This document shows, in pieces, positions 34,036 through 47,200 of a DNA stretch of 64,000 bases; the stretch's first letter is position 1; every line of letters begins with the position of its first letter. Location: positions 348,138,339 through 348,202,338 of the forward strand of contig NC_090451.1 in assembly GCF_031143425.1 (NCBI RefSeq), read 5' to 3'. The notes under the pieces were generated by a model, which saw only the letters and a program-made list of their open reading frames with translations, did no database searches and was not told where the DNA came from. The position numbers were made by a program, and so were the translations under genes. This DNA comes from Pleurodeles waltl (taxonomy: Eukaryota; Chordata; Amphibia; Caudata; Salamandridae).

Positions 34036-35640
34036 CTGCTGCTACCAGGTGGAATCCAGCAGACAATGTGGACACTTAAGAGGGCACCGCTCTCCAGGTG
34101 TCACATGTAGAAAGTGTAGGTCCCTCACGGGAGGTCTTTGATGTCCCTGAGACCTCCACCAGAGAACAGAGGGAAGCCAAGAAGCCCTTGGAGAGCACAC
34201 TTCGGGATGCTGCATAGCAGCAGGCAGTCCGCCCCGGACCAGCCACTATTCGGGAAGAGTGCAAGGTGCCTTCCAAGGGCAGTAATTACTCCTCATGCAC
34301 AACAGATTTCTCTGGCAGTGTGCCCCACGCATTCCAGTATCTTCAGTCCTGCATCCCCACAAGCGTATCTCTATTTCGCTGCAGTGTGTCACCAGTAGTT
34401 ATACTGTAGTGTGCCTTTGAAAATGGGAGAGGTTCTGATGATTCCCCTTTGAACCATAGATGTATCCCCTACATTTCAGTTCTGTCTGCCATGGGGCCGT
34501 GGAATGTAGATCTTAATGTTTAGTGGGGCCATGGTCTGGCTCCGAAAGGCCAACTGCCAAAACCTCTCCCTCCAATCTATCTAGCCAGGCCCTCAAATGG
34601 CAGAGATTTGCCGTCCCAGCTGTGTGCCCAAGGTTTACAGATGTCGCTGGGGAATGCACAGATATGCTTCCCCAGCCTGCAGTGTGGATCAGAGTCGAAT
34701 TTAAAAGGCACACAAAAGTGTTTTAGAGTATAGAAATGCCCTCTTTCTAGAAGTGGCATTTCCAGTTATTGTTGACAAAATCACTTTTACCACAAAAAGG
34801 GGTTCGTCAGGACAAATCCAATAATAGCTAACATTATGAGGCTACTCCGCTGTAATCCTCTATTGCAGCTAGGACTAATGATAAACTTCCCCCATATTAA
34901 CCTATGGGCAGAGCAGCTCTCATAGTTAGTGAAAACACACACGGTATTCTTCACTCCCTGGGGATACGTGCCCTTGTGCACACATAAGCCTGCATTTGCA
35001 GGCTGGAGTCATGTTTTTGAACATCATAGGTGCAAGTGCGCACACATAGGTCTGCTATGACAGGATGGACTCATGTTTAAGAACATCATAGGTGCAAGTG
35101 CGCACACAGAGGCCTGTCCTGACAGGCTGGACACATGTTTTAAGAACACCATAGGTGCAAGTGCGCACACACAAGGCTGCTATGACAGGCTGGACTCATG
35201 TTTAAGAACAACATAGGTGCAAGTGTGCACACACAGGCCTGCTACGATAGGCTCAGCACCTATGTGAAACACCAGTGGGCACGCATAAACACACTGACCA
35301 GCGCCACTTCCTAACATAGGTAGGAAAGGCACGTGCACTTTCACACTGTACTTACAGTGGGTAAGTGCCCAGGACCCTAAGGCCAACGGATAGAGAATCA
35401 GCAACACCTATGGGAAGAGCTGATCCACTAGGTAGGGAAAACACACATGGGTGTTCTTCACTACCGGAGCATGGACACCCATTGGTACCTGCCAAGCCTT
35501 TCATCTACCACCTGCTCCGCACTTCAGAGGGTGCTATAGGGGTAGCAAAGGGCCCACTAAGGATTGGCTATGGCGTCAGAAGTGCCACCGTGAGCACAAG
35601 TGCAACTGCGCCTCCACAGACTACAAAAAATGAAATACAT
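34036..35640 (+). mobile_element. 5'-truncated, diverged LTR-like repeat
   Basis: Matches the middle and 3' part of the copy at 31190: AGCCCTTGGAGAGCAC (about 34180; also near 32151), TAGAAGTGGCATTTCC (about 34749), CCTATGGGCAGAGCAG (about 34903), and TGCCCAGGACCCTAAGGCCA near 35365. The copy is strongly diverged and contains the 62-bp tandem array. Confidence 0.5.
34975..35270. repeat. 62-bp tandem repeat
   Basis: Four units. CATAGGTGCAAGTG recurs with spacings of 62, 63 and 62 (GGTGCAAG at 35029, 35091, 35154, 35216), with GACAGGCTGGACTCATGTTT and GCGCACACA between. It lies inside the diverged LTR-like repeat. Confidence 0.9.
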
Positions 35641-36795
35641 ACCGTAATATTTACTTAACAGAGAGCTCAACTAGATAACTTTCACCCTTCTGCTGTCCTG
35701 AATTTAACAGAGGTCTTGGTGTGTGTTTGCTCATGTTCACGCTTAGACTGAAAGTGACCTGGCAACATAAGTTGGACAGTTCAATTTGTAGCATGTCAAA
35801 GACTGGTTTACTTGTCGTTCGGTCCCGCACTTAAAGATATAGACGAGCTAGAAAATGACGGCATCTAATACTTCCGAACGAGATATCAGTGGTTCAGATT
35901 AATTCAAATATCCATTACAATTTCGATGTCTAAGTGATTCACCCTAAGTGGTGTGGGGATGTTTCACTTCACTGATGAGGTCAAATAGGGACGAACCCGG
36001 TCCAGGATAGCTTGTGTTTTTGTGTTGCTATAGTAACAGGAGCAAAACTGATTCGTATATGTTTGTTTACCATCCGTAATGACACAGATGGTAAGGAATG
36101 TAGCAGTGATATAACAAGGGTTCCATGAGACCCAAAGCAAGCACGGAAATTGGGGCCCCCTAACCCTGACTTTGTGATAAAAACACGCCACTAATTTGTG
36201 TGCGGTAGACGTCTCAACCCCTGAGCCCTGGCGACATTCCACCTGCTGAACCGTTGCTAGCTGTGCCCCAAGAATGCACCGATAGAGATTATCAATGCGT
36301 CAGATGAAAATGAGGATAGACCTGGAGACAGAAGCTCCAGTTCCCAAGCGAAAGTCGTAAATCTGTGTCCCGCAATGTTAAATCTTGGCTCTTTCTCCAA
36401 AATATATATTGGGCCTGCTTCTGTCATGTGATCTATACATTGAATTCAGGCCCAGATGAGCGGCTCAATGCCTCAGTGAATTATCTCTTCTTGCGGCACT
36501 TACCCCCTTTCTTCTTGCTGGCAAAGGGACTGAGACCTTTTCCTCCCTGTCGTGTGTGAGCATCAGCTTCTACAATGTGCAGAAGACAACGTTTGAAGTA
36601 AGCGCTCTACAAGCACCGGCCTCACTGCGCCCAGGCTCCGAATATAGTGCAGCTCACTACTATACATCAAAAGCAGGATGTACTCTTCTCTATGCTTTTG
36701 CCATTTTGTACCACACTCAGAGGCCCTAATAGACCTAGCAAGCACTTAAAAACACAACAGTACATAGACACTTAAAAACACCATCTTTAGACATA
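35641..36795. other. No gene recognised
   Basis: No supported feature. Confidence 0.5.
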
Positions 36796-38343
36796 CAGGG
36801 AGTGCAGAATTATTAGGCAAGTTGTATTTTTGAGGATTAATTTTATTATTGAACAACAACCATGTTCTCAATGAACCCAAAAAACTCATTAATATCAAAG
36901 CTGAATATTTTTGGAAGTAGTTTTCAGTTTGTTTTTAGTTTTAGCTATGTTAGGGGGATATCTGTGTGTGCAGGTGACTATTACTGTGCATAATTATTAG
37001 GCAACTTAACAAAAAAATATATATACCCATTTCAATTATTTATTATTACCAGTGAAACCAATATAACATCTCAACATTCACAAATATACATTTCTGACAT
37101 TCAAAAACAAAACAAAAACAAATCAGTGACCAATATAGCCACCTTTCTGTGCAAGGACACTCAAAAGCCTGCCATCCATGGATTCTGTCAGTGTTTTGAT
37201 CTGTTCACCATCAACATTGCGTGCAGCAGCAACCACAGCCCCCCAGACACTGTTCAGAGAGGTGTACTGTTTTCCCTCCTTGTAAATCTCACATTTGATG
37301 ATGGACCGCAGGTTCTCAATGGGGTTCAGATCAGGTGAACAAGGAGGCCATGTCATTAGATTTCCTTCTTTTACACCCTTTCTTGCCAGCCACGCTGTGG
37401 AGTACTTGGACGCGTGTGATGGAGCATTGTCCTGCATGAAAATCATGTTTTTCTTGAAGGATGTAGACTTCTTCCTGTACCACTGCTTGAAGAAGGTGTC
37501 TTCCAGGAACTGGCAGTAGGACTGGGAGTGGAGCTTGACTCCATCCTCAACCCGAAAAGGCCCCACAAGCTCATCTTTGATGATACCAGCCCAAACCAGT
37601 ACTCCACCTCCACCTTGCTGGCGTCTGAGTCGGACTGGAGCTCTCTGCCCTTTACCAATCCAGCCACGGGCCCATCCATCTGGCCCATCAAGACTCACTC
37701 TCATTTCATCAGTCCATAAAACCTTAGAAAAATCAGTCTTGAGATATTTCTTGGCCCAGTCTTGACGTTTCAGCTTGTGTGTCTTGTTCAGTGGTGGTCG
37801 TCTTTCAGCCTTTCTTACCTTGGCCATGTCTCTGAGTATTGCACACCTTGTGCTTTTGGGCACTCCAGTGATGTTGCAGCTCTGAAATATGGCCAAACTG
37901 GTGGCAAGTGGCACGCTTGACTTTTCTCAGTTCATGGGCAGTTATTTTGCGCCTTGGTTTTTCCACACGCTTCTTGCGACCCTGTTGACTATTTTGAATG
38001 AAACGCTTGATTGTTCGATGATCACGCTTCAGAAGCTTTGCAATTTTAAGAGTGCTGCATCCCTCTGCAAGATATCTCACTATTTTTGACTTTTCTGAGC
38101 CTGTCAAGTCCTTCTTTTGACCCATTTTGCCAAAGGAAAGGAAGTTGCCTAATAATTATGCACACCTGATATGGGGTGTTGATGTCATTAGACCACACCC
38201 CTTCTCATTACAGAGATGCACATCACCTAATATGCTTAATTGGTAGTAGGCTTTCGAGCCTATACAGCTTGGAGTAAAACAACATGCATAAAGAGGATGA
38301 TGTGGTCAAAATACTCATTTGCCTAATAATTCTGCACTCCCTG
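36796..38343 (-). mobile_element. Tc1/mariner element, 1548 bp
   Basis: Inverted repeats CAGGGAGTGCAGAATTATTA and TAATAATTCTGCACTCCCTG lie at the two ends, flanked by the duplicated TA (36794-36795 and 38344-38345). An inner pair, GTGCATAATTATTAGGCAAC (about 36987) and GTTGCCTAATAATTATGCAC (about 38143), shows an IR/DR arrangement with arms of roughly 200 bp. One transposase gene lies on the minus strand between them. The ends are almost unmutated, so the insertion looks young compared with the surrounding repeats. Confidence 0.95.
37123..38125 (-). pseudogene. Tc1/mariner transposase, one frameshift
   Basis: The reading frame starts at ATG 38125 (MGQKKDLTGSEKSKIVRYL). It encodes the N-terminal paired-type helix-turn-helix region (STLKIAKLLKRDHRTIKRFI) and a basic GRKKRVEKPRR linker with AT-hook-like character. 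Around 37910 the frame is lost and resumes in another frame to the stop at 37123. Catalytic residues are present: Asp in VLWTDEMRVS, Asp in IFMQDNAPSH and Glu in SPDLNPIENL. By my count 37 residues separate the second Asp from the Glu, i.e. DD37E rather than the DD34E of classic Tc1. A small deletion in KRATCHQ, where the two frames meet, is the likely cause. Otherwise the gene is intact and near normal length (~340 residues). Confidence 0.9.
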
Positions 38344-39490
38344 TAGATATTTAAAACGCGTCCTCTAGTGCAATATTAACGCCTTAAGCCTGATAGTATT
38401 CAACTATCAGCAATTCGTAAATCGCGTCAGCAGAACTATTTTCAATATTTTTGTTTATATATAAATGTATTTCGACAGAATGCGATTAATATTGATATTT
38501 ATGCATTTTAGTTATTGCTATATTACAGAAACAACGAGATTATTTTATATATGCCTTACTGCATTTGCATTGTTTTTAATGGGTGACTTGCAATGATTTT
38601 GAGAAACCGTGCAAAATAAAAATCTTTTACTTTAAGATGCTGATGTTTGTTTAATTTGTCAAACACAAATATTTGCTTCAAGTGAGCAATGTTTGGATAA
38701 AAGGGCGCGAGGTTTGTCTTAAATTCACAAATAGGCGTTTTCTGGCAGTGAGCCAGTAGCCCCTCCCCTTGATGGGTCCTGTGCCCATATGATGTGTGGA
38801 GGATTTTTATTTGACTTGCTAATAAGCGATAACACTAGCTGTGTATCGAGGCCTGCCTGACACTCGGGAGCTTAGGTCACATCTTGATTTATGAGCAGGG
38901 GTGTATTGTTGTGTAATCCGTCTAGACCTGAGGAAGGCCCTGCGGCCTCTCCGCTGATCCACATGCCCACTCCTTAGCACTAATGAACATCCATCGCGTC
39001 ATTATGGGATTAAGGCTCATGGCGTATCCGATTGTTTGGGCATTTTTAAATTGAGCCGTGGCTTAGAAGAATGTGCTAGTGCTTGCGTACCTGAGGGCAG
39101 AAATTGGGGGTTCTGGTTTTTTGAAAGCATAACATGAAAGAGATATTGGAAATGAAAGTCATTGGCCCGTTTGTCATAAACTCTGTCAGGAGTTAAGTTC
39201 CTAATTTCAAAAGGCCACCTCTGTCTTTGAAAGAGTGTGTGTGCCTCATGCCAAGTGTTGTCCAGGGCTAATAGTGAAGTGGTCGAGAAACAATACTTTG
39301 CACGTTTGCAAAATGCATGATGAAGCGTCACATGATACATTCTAGACAAGCACTTAGCGGACACCTCCCTTCACGTGAAGCACTTTAAAAAAAAATGTAA
39401 GTAGCACTGTAGCTTTACTATTGGTATTTGATGTATTATCATGGACTTGTGTTTTTTTCTGGCAAGACTACTGATTTTAATGGCGTATAT
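38344..39490. other. No gene recognised; AT-rich, possibly low-copy
   Basis: No similarity to the other repeats in the window. No coding motif. Confidence 0.4.
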
Positions 39491-41708
39491 CAGTGGTTCT
39501 TAGCCTTTTAAATTCTGTGCATCCCACTTAATCATAACTGGAACCTGGGGACCCCAATTGAATCACTTTTGGATTCTGGGAACCCCTATTGAGTCATTAC
39601 TAGAAACTTGGGACAGTGGTCTAAGGATTTTTGATTATTTGAACCGCAAAACAGTTCACAAAAAATACAGAAGCAATCATTCATCAAACAAAAACACAAA
39701 TTAAATATTTTATGTGGTTCACAAAACTTTTTTAAAAATCCAAATTTTAATTTTAATGGGAATTGTTTTTCCAAATTCAACTAAGGCCACTCATTCTCTA
39801 TACCATATTGATGCACTTGCACTGCTCACATGAATCAATTTTAAGACACTAACATTTTTTGGTATCCAATTTCGAATTCCTTCACCTTTACAGGACGTTT
39901 GAAAAATATCAATTTCCAATTTTACTTCTTTCATTTATAGACAATGCATTAATCTTTTAATATTTATTTAAATTTCTAAGCAGTCGGGACCCCTAGAGTA
40001 GGCTTTGCAGATCCCCAGACAGTGCTTAATTTGAGCCGGTGGTTTCTGGTGCGGGGCACCAGCACTTATTTGTGAGGGCGAGCGCTTATTTTTCTGCCAC
40101 AAACAGTTACTGCGAGCGAAAGGCACATATGGGAAAAACAGAGGAAGAGAAAAACGAAAAAGTGTCACAAAGGTAGAAAGCATAAAGCTGCCAGAGTGAA
40201 CTGAAGGGCCTCAGAGCTGCTGAAAACGGGGCTGAGATGGCTTCAGGATTACGCTTCCTCAGTGTTCTCTGCTTGCACATTTAATTGCGATGATTAAATG
40301 AAATGGGGCAAAATCCCGTAACCCATGGACCTGGGTAATTAAATAAAGTAAAGTAACAGTGGTCCTAAGGGGGAATTAAGACCCTTGTCTTCCAGGAAAA
40401 AGATTTTAAATCATTTTCAAATAATTTATAATAAACTTCTCCTCTGAGTATAGTTATTTCGACAACTCATACCTTTTATTTAGTAAATCCATCTTCATTG
40501 CGAATAAAAACAATCAACTTAGTATATTCAGGTGCTTCCGTGGTGACTGCACAGTGAAAGTGAATCTTGTGAAAAAGCACAAAGGTGTTTTATATGATAC
40601 ATACACAGGGTCTGGTTAAAAAACAAGATTTTGTGGTCTTCTATTGGACCCTTTTTGTTTCTGGTGTCTAGAAATCACTGTTTATCTCAACAATAATCCA
40701 CAAAATCGATATGTCGACTTTCAAAACCATATATAAGGACAAATCAATCAAGGGTCTTCATCAGGACTGATAGTCTTTATATAGGTAGAACCTACAATAA
40801 GTAAATAAGAAAACCTCCATTAATCATTGTCCTAAAGTGACTAATCCACCTTTGTGCTAAAGGTGGTTCTTACTCCCACCCATGTCTAGATACAGTCAGA
40901 TGTATTTATTTACTCACTAATCAGTCAGTATTGGTGTATTCAATGTGATTGTCTTGAGGATCTCTCTTATTTCTAGTTATTGTTATTTTAACAACAGCCT
41001 TCTCCTCCTATTTGGAGAAGCAAAAACTTCATGTATTGACTCTCTCATGGGGAAAAATTCTATCTACTGACAAAGATAATGCCTTCGGAAAGGTCTTTAA
41101 TTCAACATAACTTACCGTGAGACATTCATTTTATCTGCTCATCACTTGTATGTAGTGTCTCTTCACATGACCTAACAAATCAAATATCAAATGCTCTTCC
41201 TAGGTCTGTATAATTTACTTAAAGAAAAACTATTATTTATAATTATTCTTCATTTTCAGTAAGATGGGAGACGCTGGCTTCATTTCATCGTGCCACAATG
41301 ACAGAGCTTATGTCAACTCTGCCATGTGTAATTTACGCCAGTCTACCAATATGGAAGGACTTCACTTCACTGCGCTGTCACCATAAGAGCACCTGAATAT
41401 ACTGAGTTGACTGTTTTTATTTGCAATGAAGATGGATTTACTAAATAAAAGGTATAAATTGTTGAAACTATACTCAGAGGAGAGGTATATTATGAATTAT
41501 TGATAAATTATTCGAAAATTATTTAAAATATTTTTCCTGGAAGACAAGGGTCTTAAATCCCCCTTAGGACCACTGTTACTTTACTTTATTCGCACATTTA
41601 ATTGCAGCAGCTGCGTGTTTCAGAGGGGAGCTTTGTGCACCGGCATGTTTTTATTTATAAGTTAAGCACTGCCCCCGGGGTCCCAGAACCATAGGTTAGG
41701 AACCACTC
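39491..41708. mobile_element. Decayed hAT-type element
   Basis: The left end CAGTGGTTCTTAGCC and the reverse-complemented right end GAGTGGTTCCTAACC are hAT/Charlie-like terminal repeats. Flanking 8-mers GCGTATAT (39483-39490) and GCGTAGGT (41709-41716) agree at six of eight positions, the length expected of hAT target duplications. The interior has no transposase and has been opened by the insertion at 40289-41591; without it the element is about 0.9 kb. Confidence 0.75.
40289..41591. mobile_element. Fold-back insertion inside the hAT element
   Basis: Two ~195-bp inverted arms, 40342-40536 and 41389-41590, with AGTAAAGTAACAGTGGTCCT at the outer left and AGGACCACTGTTACTTTACT at the outer right. 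The whole is flanked by the identical 14-mer GCACATTTAATTGC (40275-40288 and 41592-41605). The centre has no ORF but holds a minus-strand CTGATGAAG word (40757-40765) and GAAA (around 40719), as in hammerhead ribozymes. Long inverted arms and a long target duplication fit a non-autonomous Penelope-like insertion or an unknown fold-back family. Confidence 0.65.
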
Positions 41709-42890
41709 GCGTAGGTGGTTTGTATTTCGTGTTCATTCTTTTAAAACCATTATTTCGTTTTGGCATTGAAGCATTTTCTAGGGGTCGGCACCTGATGCAA
41801 GTTCACTACCCAGACACACTATCCAGTATTCTGATGAGACTGTGACATCACTCCTGGGGGGTCTATTGTACATCCTTGCTCTGTGCAAGCACATTCCTGC
41901 ACAATCACCTTTTGCGTGCTAGTATGCACATTTGGAAATGGAAAGCGTTGTTTGTGCTACTTTATGTGCCAATGCTCTTTAAAACAAGATTGATTTGCAT
42001 TCAGGGCCACTAGGCTGCAGTCTGGGCGAATGGTGTCGAAGCAGGATTGGCTGCCATGACGCTACCACACCCTATGGCTCTGTTCTAGTCAACCCTCTTG
42101 CAGTGCGGCTGGTCTTGGTTTCAGTCCAGTCCTGCTTACTTTCGTCCATAACCATCACTGAATACTATCCCACCCAGGTTATTTGTCTCTCCACAACGTA
42201 TAAATCCGAAGTTAGGAATCTTGAAGGTATACTAAGGCCAAAGGCTACTACTTCCAAAAGAACAAATAAGTGGTCATTTTAAGAAAATCTTTTTCAAACA
42301 GCAAAGCCTGAAGCAAATTCTGCATTTTATGTCCATGGCTGACTAAACTGCTACTCTTGAGCCTCCAAATATTGTTTGGCTGCATCATCGCAACACACTT
42401 TATGTCGGGGTGTCACTACACCTAGTATAGAAGGTACATTTCACAGTAAATGTTGCAGCTAGTCTAATGGCAGACTAATTTTCAGAGAATGTTAGTGAAG
42501 TCTCTGTTGAACACTTCATTTGCTTCTGGTACTACCTTGATCCAATTTAAAGGGGTCTGCTTGACCTCTAGGCTGTCATTACTAGACTACAAAATCCCAC
42601 CTGACAGTTCTAGTCCAAGATCTGAGGCTCCCTGTTGTTGAGCCTTTTGAAAAGACAGGAAAATTAGGTTCTGTCATCTCCCTTTGTACGAAATTCTCTA
42701 CCCCTTAGACTGGAGGGAAACTAGCTGGTGCTTAGATGTGTGAAAAAATATTATTGTGAATTAACTATGAATACGTCCAATATAAGGTATAGCTACCATC
42801 ACATTTCTTATAGACGACATAACCTGTGTAAATCAGGTAACGTGTATGACCTTACATATACGTTAGTGTCAAAATAATTTTAAAGACAGT
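41709..42890. other. No gene recognised
   Basis: No supported feature. Confidence 0.5.
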
Positions 42891-43856
42891 GGCCCTCTTT
42901 ATGATCATGACAGGATGCCCCACTGCCAACCGTGCCGACAGTCAACGGAAGACTGCCAGTGGCGGCAGCCGGCCTCCCGCCAAATAATGCCGCATGGAGC
43001 CTCACCGCCATTGATGATGGTGAGTGCCGCCATGCGCCATGCTGGCGGTCGGTGTAGGGGGTGGATGCTGCTCCACCCTCAACGGCACATCAGTCCAGAC
43101 ACCGCCACACCCATGATGATGATGCACTCATAGGCGTGGCAGTGTATGGAGAGGTGGCGATGGCGGCGGAGCAGCATCCAGGGAGCCCGTTCCCTCCCGG
43201 AGCAGCGCAACGGAAGAGGTAAGTGTTGTCCGAGAGGGAAGGGGGGAGGGTATGTGTGTGAGTGCGCAAGTTCATGGGGATGTGTGTGAGTGTATGTGCG
43301 GTGATGTGTGTCTGAGTGTATGTATGCGTAAGTGCATGTAGGTGAATGGATGCATGAGTATGTGGGGGGTTGGGGTTTGGGGGGGACCTGTATGTAGGGG
43401 TGGAGGATGGGGATGGTGTGGGTCGAGCTGGGTGGCCTACATGGGGTTTTGGGTTGGAGGGTCAGTTTTTAGGGTTCAGGGGGTAGGAGCAGATCTAGGG
43501 ACTTGGTGGGGTGGGGTGTGTAGTGGCAAGGGGGGGCCTGGTGTTTCACATACTGGTGACAGGAATGAGTTTTCCTGTCACCCGTATGCTTTCTGCCAGG
43601 GATTACCTGGTGGGATATCCCGCCAGGAAATCCCTTGTGGAAACGGGATCATAATCCCACCGCCGGTCCGGCCTCCGCCGCCGGGTCCAAGGTGCCTACA
43701 GTTGGCCTGGGAGTCGATTCTGGCCTGGCGGTGAGTGGTAGTGAACTGGCTGCAAACTGTGTTCAGAATATGGCGGTCTGGACCACCATGCCGTTGGTGG
43801 TAATGACCGCCACGGCCGGCATGGCGGTTCAAAGCGCCATGTTCATAATGACCGCC
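42891..43856. mobile_element. Non-autonomous Harbinger, 966 bp
   Basis: Left tip GGCCCTCTTTATGATCATGA, right tip (reverse complement) GGCGGTCATTATGAACATGG, flanked by AGT on both sides (42888-42890 and 43857-43859). Subterminal GGCGG/CCGCC words match Harbinger copies A-C. The interior has a TG-rich stretch (43245-43345) and a G-rich stretch, but no gene. It is a deletion or MITE-like derivative of the large Harbinger family. Confidence 0.85.
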
Positions 43857-44243
43857 AGTGTCTTTCATAGATGCAGGTAGAAAAAGAAGGGACCTAAACA
43901 AGTAATGCGGCATGCAAAGAAGTACATAAAAATACCTGTTGATTAGGAGGGTACGCTCATTCATTTTCACACAAAACTGCTATTTTTAAAATGTGGATCT
44001 AGTTTCAAATGGCTTGCTTCCCACCCAAAGAAGCCTATTTGGATCGGAAGGTTGAATAATCTCTTATTTCTTCCTAAATGTGCCGATTTCCAGAAATTTG
44101 ACATCTAGGAGGTAATAAGTGACTGAGAGATAATATGCAAGAGGAAACGTAAAGGAGGCGTTGGGCATAGAAAGGAACTCTAAGTGCTTTTAACCCATGC
44201 TAACTTTATGATGCACTAAATTACCAAAAATATAAACTCCTTT
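43857..44243. other. No gene recognised
   Basis: No supported feature. Confidence 0.5.
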
Positions 44244-47200
44244 TGTAAGAAATTGGGCATTAGTTGAGGGGATGTGGAAGGTCAATTCAGATAACAAACA
44301 CAATCTTTGTCAGGGTGAACCACAAACGTCACTAAACGTCACATATGCTTTAACGCAATAGGTTGGCACAAAAGCAGTCAGGATTAACTTTGAGGCATTT
44401 GTAACGGATTTAGGCAGCACTCAGAACAGTGATAAAGTGAAAACACAGTACAAGAAAAAACCCAAACTAACTTAGTACAACAGAGTAAATTTTAATGAAT
44501 AAAATGACATGAACACAACACAAATCCAATCAGTTGAACTGGAGTAATGATTTTTTAAATTTTCAGCTAAAAATGCACCCAGAAGCATAGAGAGCCACTC
44601 ACAGTCATCTAGTTGTGCTCGACTGGTTTAAAGTCACAACTTTATCGTGACTGCGATGGAGTGTGGGTCAGATAGAGGGACAAGATATGTCCCACTGAAG
44701 AGTTTACCTTCTCAAACTTCAAGTCCACTTGAGGAGCTTCGACTGCGAGGAGGTCGATGTTGGTGCAAAGAGAACTAATTGCTGGAGCTTTTTGTTGATG
44801 ACTGACGTAAGCACGAAGAGTAGGTTGCAGTGGGAACTTTGCATCGGCGAGTGACACATTGACAATGCTGGTTTGACAAGACCGCATGTGGTCATGAAGT
44901 GCTCACTAAGTCTGGATTTTCACCTGGAGTGCAGAGTTCTGTAAATGTCGAGGAGGAGGACTACCCTCAATGCCAACCACATGTCCAGGACCTGAGGGGC
45001 ACCTCTTGGGAATCAGGACCCACTCCAGCAGAGGCCAGCAGCAGGTCTCAGGCAGGCTCAGGTGGTACTGGGTAGCTGCAGAGAGGCAACTGGAAGCTTG
45101 TTGTGTGTCCATGTAACACAATCCATAGTTCAGCCAACTGACAGTTGGAGTCACTTCTGAAGATACTGGGTTCAAGTCAAGCAGGTCCAGTCTTCTCCAA
45201 ACAACAGAGCAGGCCTTCTTCAGAATCTTCCGTAGGTCCATGAGAGTTCTGATTAAAAGTTCCTAAAGTGCCACATTTATACCTCATGCCAGCGTTTGTG
45301 CCGGGGAAATCCCTGGCCTACCCCCAACCCATTTCTGCTTAGTTCTTCCCTTTCTCCTGGGTTTGGCACTGTTAGACCTGGCATCCTTGGGGTGGTCTCC
45401 CCTAACTATTTGCCTCTGCTTCCCAGGTTGTTGCTATGTGCTGGATTCTGTTTTTGCTGTTTTGTTACTCTCAGCACTTTACTAGTGCTACAGTGCAAGT
45501 GCTCCCTATGTGAAAATATATGTTTAATTGACTTTTCCATAATTGGCATATTTGATTTACTAGTAAGCCCCTAATAAAGTGCACTAGAGGTGCCCAGGGC
45601 CTGTAAACTAAATGCTACTAGTGGGCCTGCAGCACTGATTGTGCCACTCACATTAGTAGCCCTGTGAACATGGCTCAGACCTGCCACTGCAGTGTCTGTG
45701 TGTGCAATTTTAAACTGCCAATTCGATTCGGCAAGTGTACCCACTTTCCAGGTTCAAACCTTCCCTTTCTGTACATGTAAGGCACCCCTAAGGTAGGCCC
45801 TAGGTAGCCCCATGGGCAGGTTGCAGTGTAGATTAAAGGTGGGGCATGTGCTGATTTGTTTTACATGTCCTAACAGTGAAATACTGCTAAATTTGGTTTT
45901 CAAGGTTGCAAGGCCTATCTCTCTCATAGATTAACATTGGGGCCGCCTTTAAATACTCTTAAAGGTCAGTTTCCCTTTGAGAGCATATAGAGAGGTGGAG
46001 TTTGGGGTCTCTGAACTCGCAATTTAAAAATACATCTTTCACTGAAGTTGGGTTTTAGATTGGTAGTTTGAAAGTGCCACTTTTAGAAAGTAGGAACTTT
46101 CTTGCTTAAACCATTCTGTGACTCTGCCTGTTTGAGGGTTCCCTGTCTGGGTCAGACTGACAGTTGGGCTGTTTGTAAATCTCCTCAAGGCAGTGACACA
46201 AAGGGAGCTTCGGTGTTGCCTGCATATCCTGATGAGCCATCTGGGCTAGAGTGGAGGGAGGAGTGGTCACTTACACCTGAATGGGCTGTGCCTGCCCTCA
46301 CACAACCCCCTCCAACCCCCTGGTATATGTGTGGGACCTGTCCTGGGCAAGGCAGGATCCTTTAAACAACAGAGACCTTTCTGCAAAGTTGGTCAACTTC
46401 AAAGGCAGAAAGGGGTGTAAGTAGTGAACCCAAAACCCCAGACTTTATATCACTTCAAGATTCACCTCTGGAACCAAGAAGAACCTCTGCCACAGAGAAG
46501 AGCTGAAGAGCTGAGAAGTGCTGCCCCTGCCTGTGACTGTGCTCTGTTGGGCTATTCTGAAGTTGCTGCTTCTGCCTGAGGAAGGACAAAAAGACTGGAC
46601 CTTGCGGTAAATTCCTGCTTGAGAAGAATCTCCAAAGGCTTGCACTGAGCTTGCTCCCTGTTCTGAAGGCTCAGGGCCATCAAAATATTTCTCTGCCAGC
46701 ACCTGGACTCTCTGCTGAGACTCCTGCCCTGCAAAGTGGTGCCTAATCCAGTTCCTGGGCCCTTGAAAAGAGAAGCTGGTGGAAAATCAAGAAGATCCAA
46801 GGAAACCGACTTCGGACGACTCCGGACTGATGCCACTGCTGAATCCGGTGACACCCCCTGCAACTGAAGCCGTGGTCCTCGCTGGAGTGTGACGACTCCG
46901 CAGGCCCGACGCTGCTGCAGCCTCACTGAAGTCTGTGACTCTGTGGAAGGCGTCGCACCACATCGTGACTGCCAGGTATTGACTCCGCAGGAAGTGTGCA
47001 TATCCAATGCCTTGCTCCGAAGCCGTCTCACCTCTACCGCTCTGCAGCAAGGACCCAAAGCCTCTTCGTGACACTTCTGCTCCACAGCACCAGAACAGAC
47101 GCCTCCTTGGAACCAGGGACGCCGCAATCTCTGACTCCATGCACAGGCTTCTTTCATCATTTTCACAAGGTACTGTACCTGGGGGTCCATGTGACTCTGC

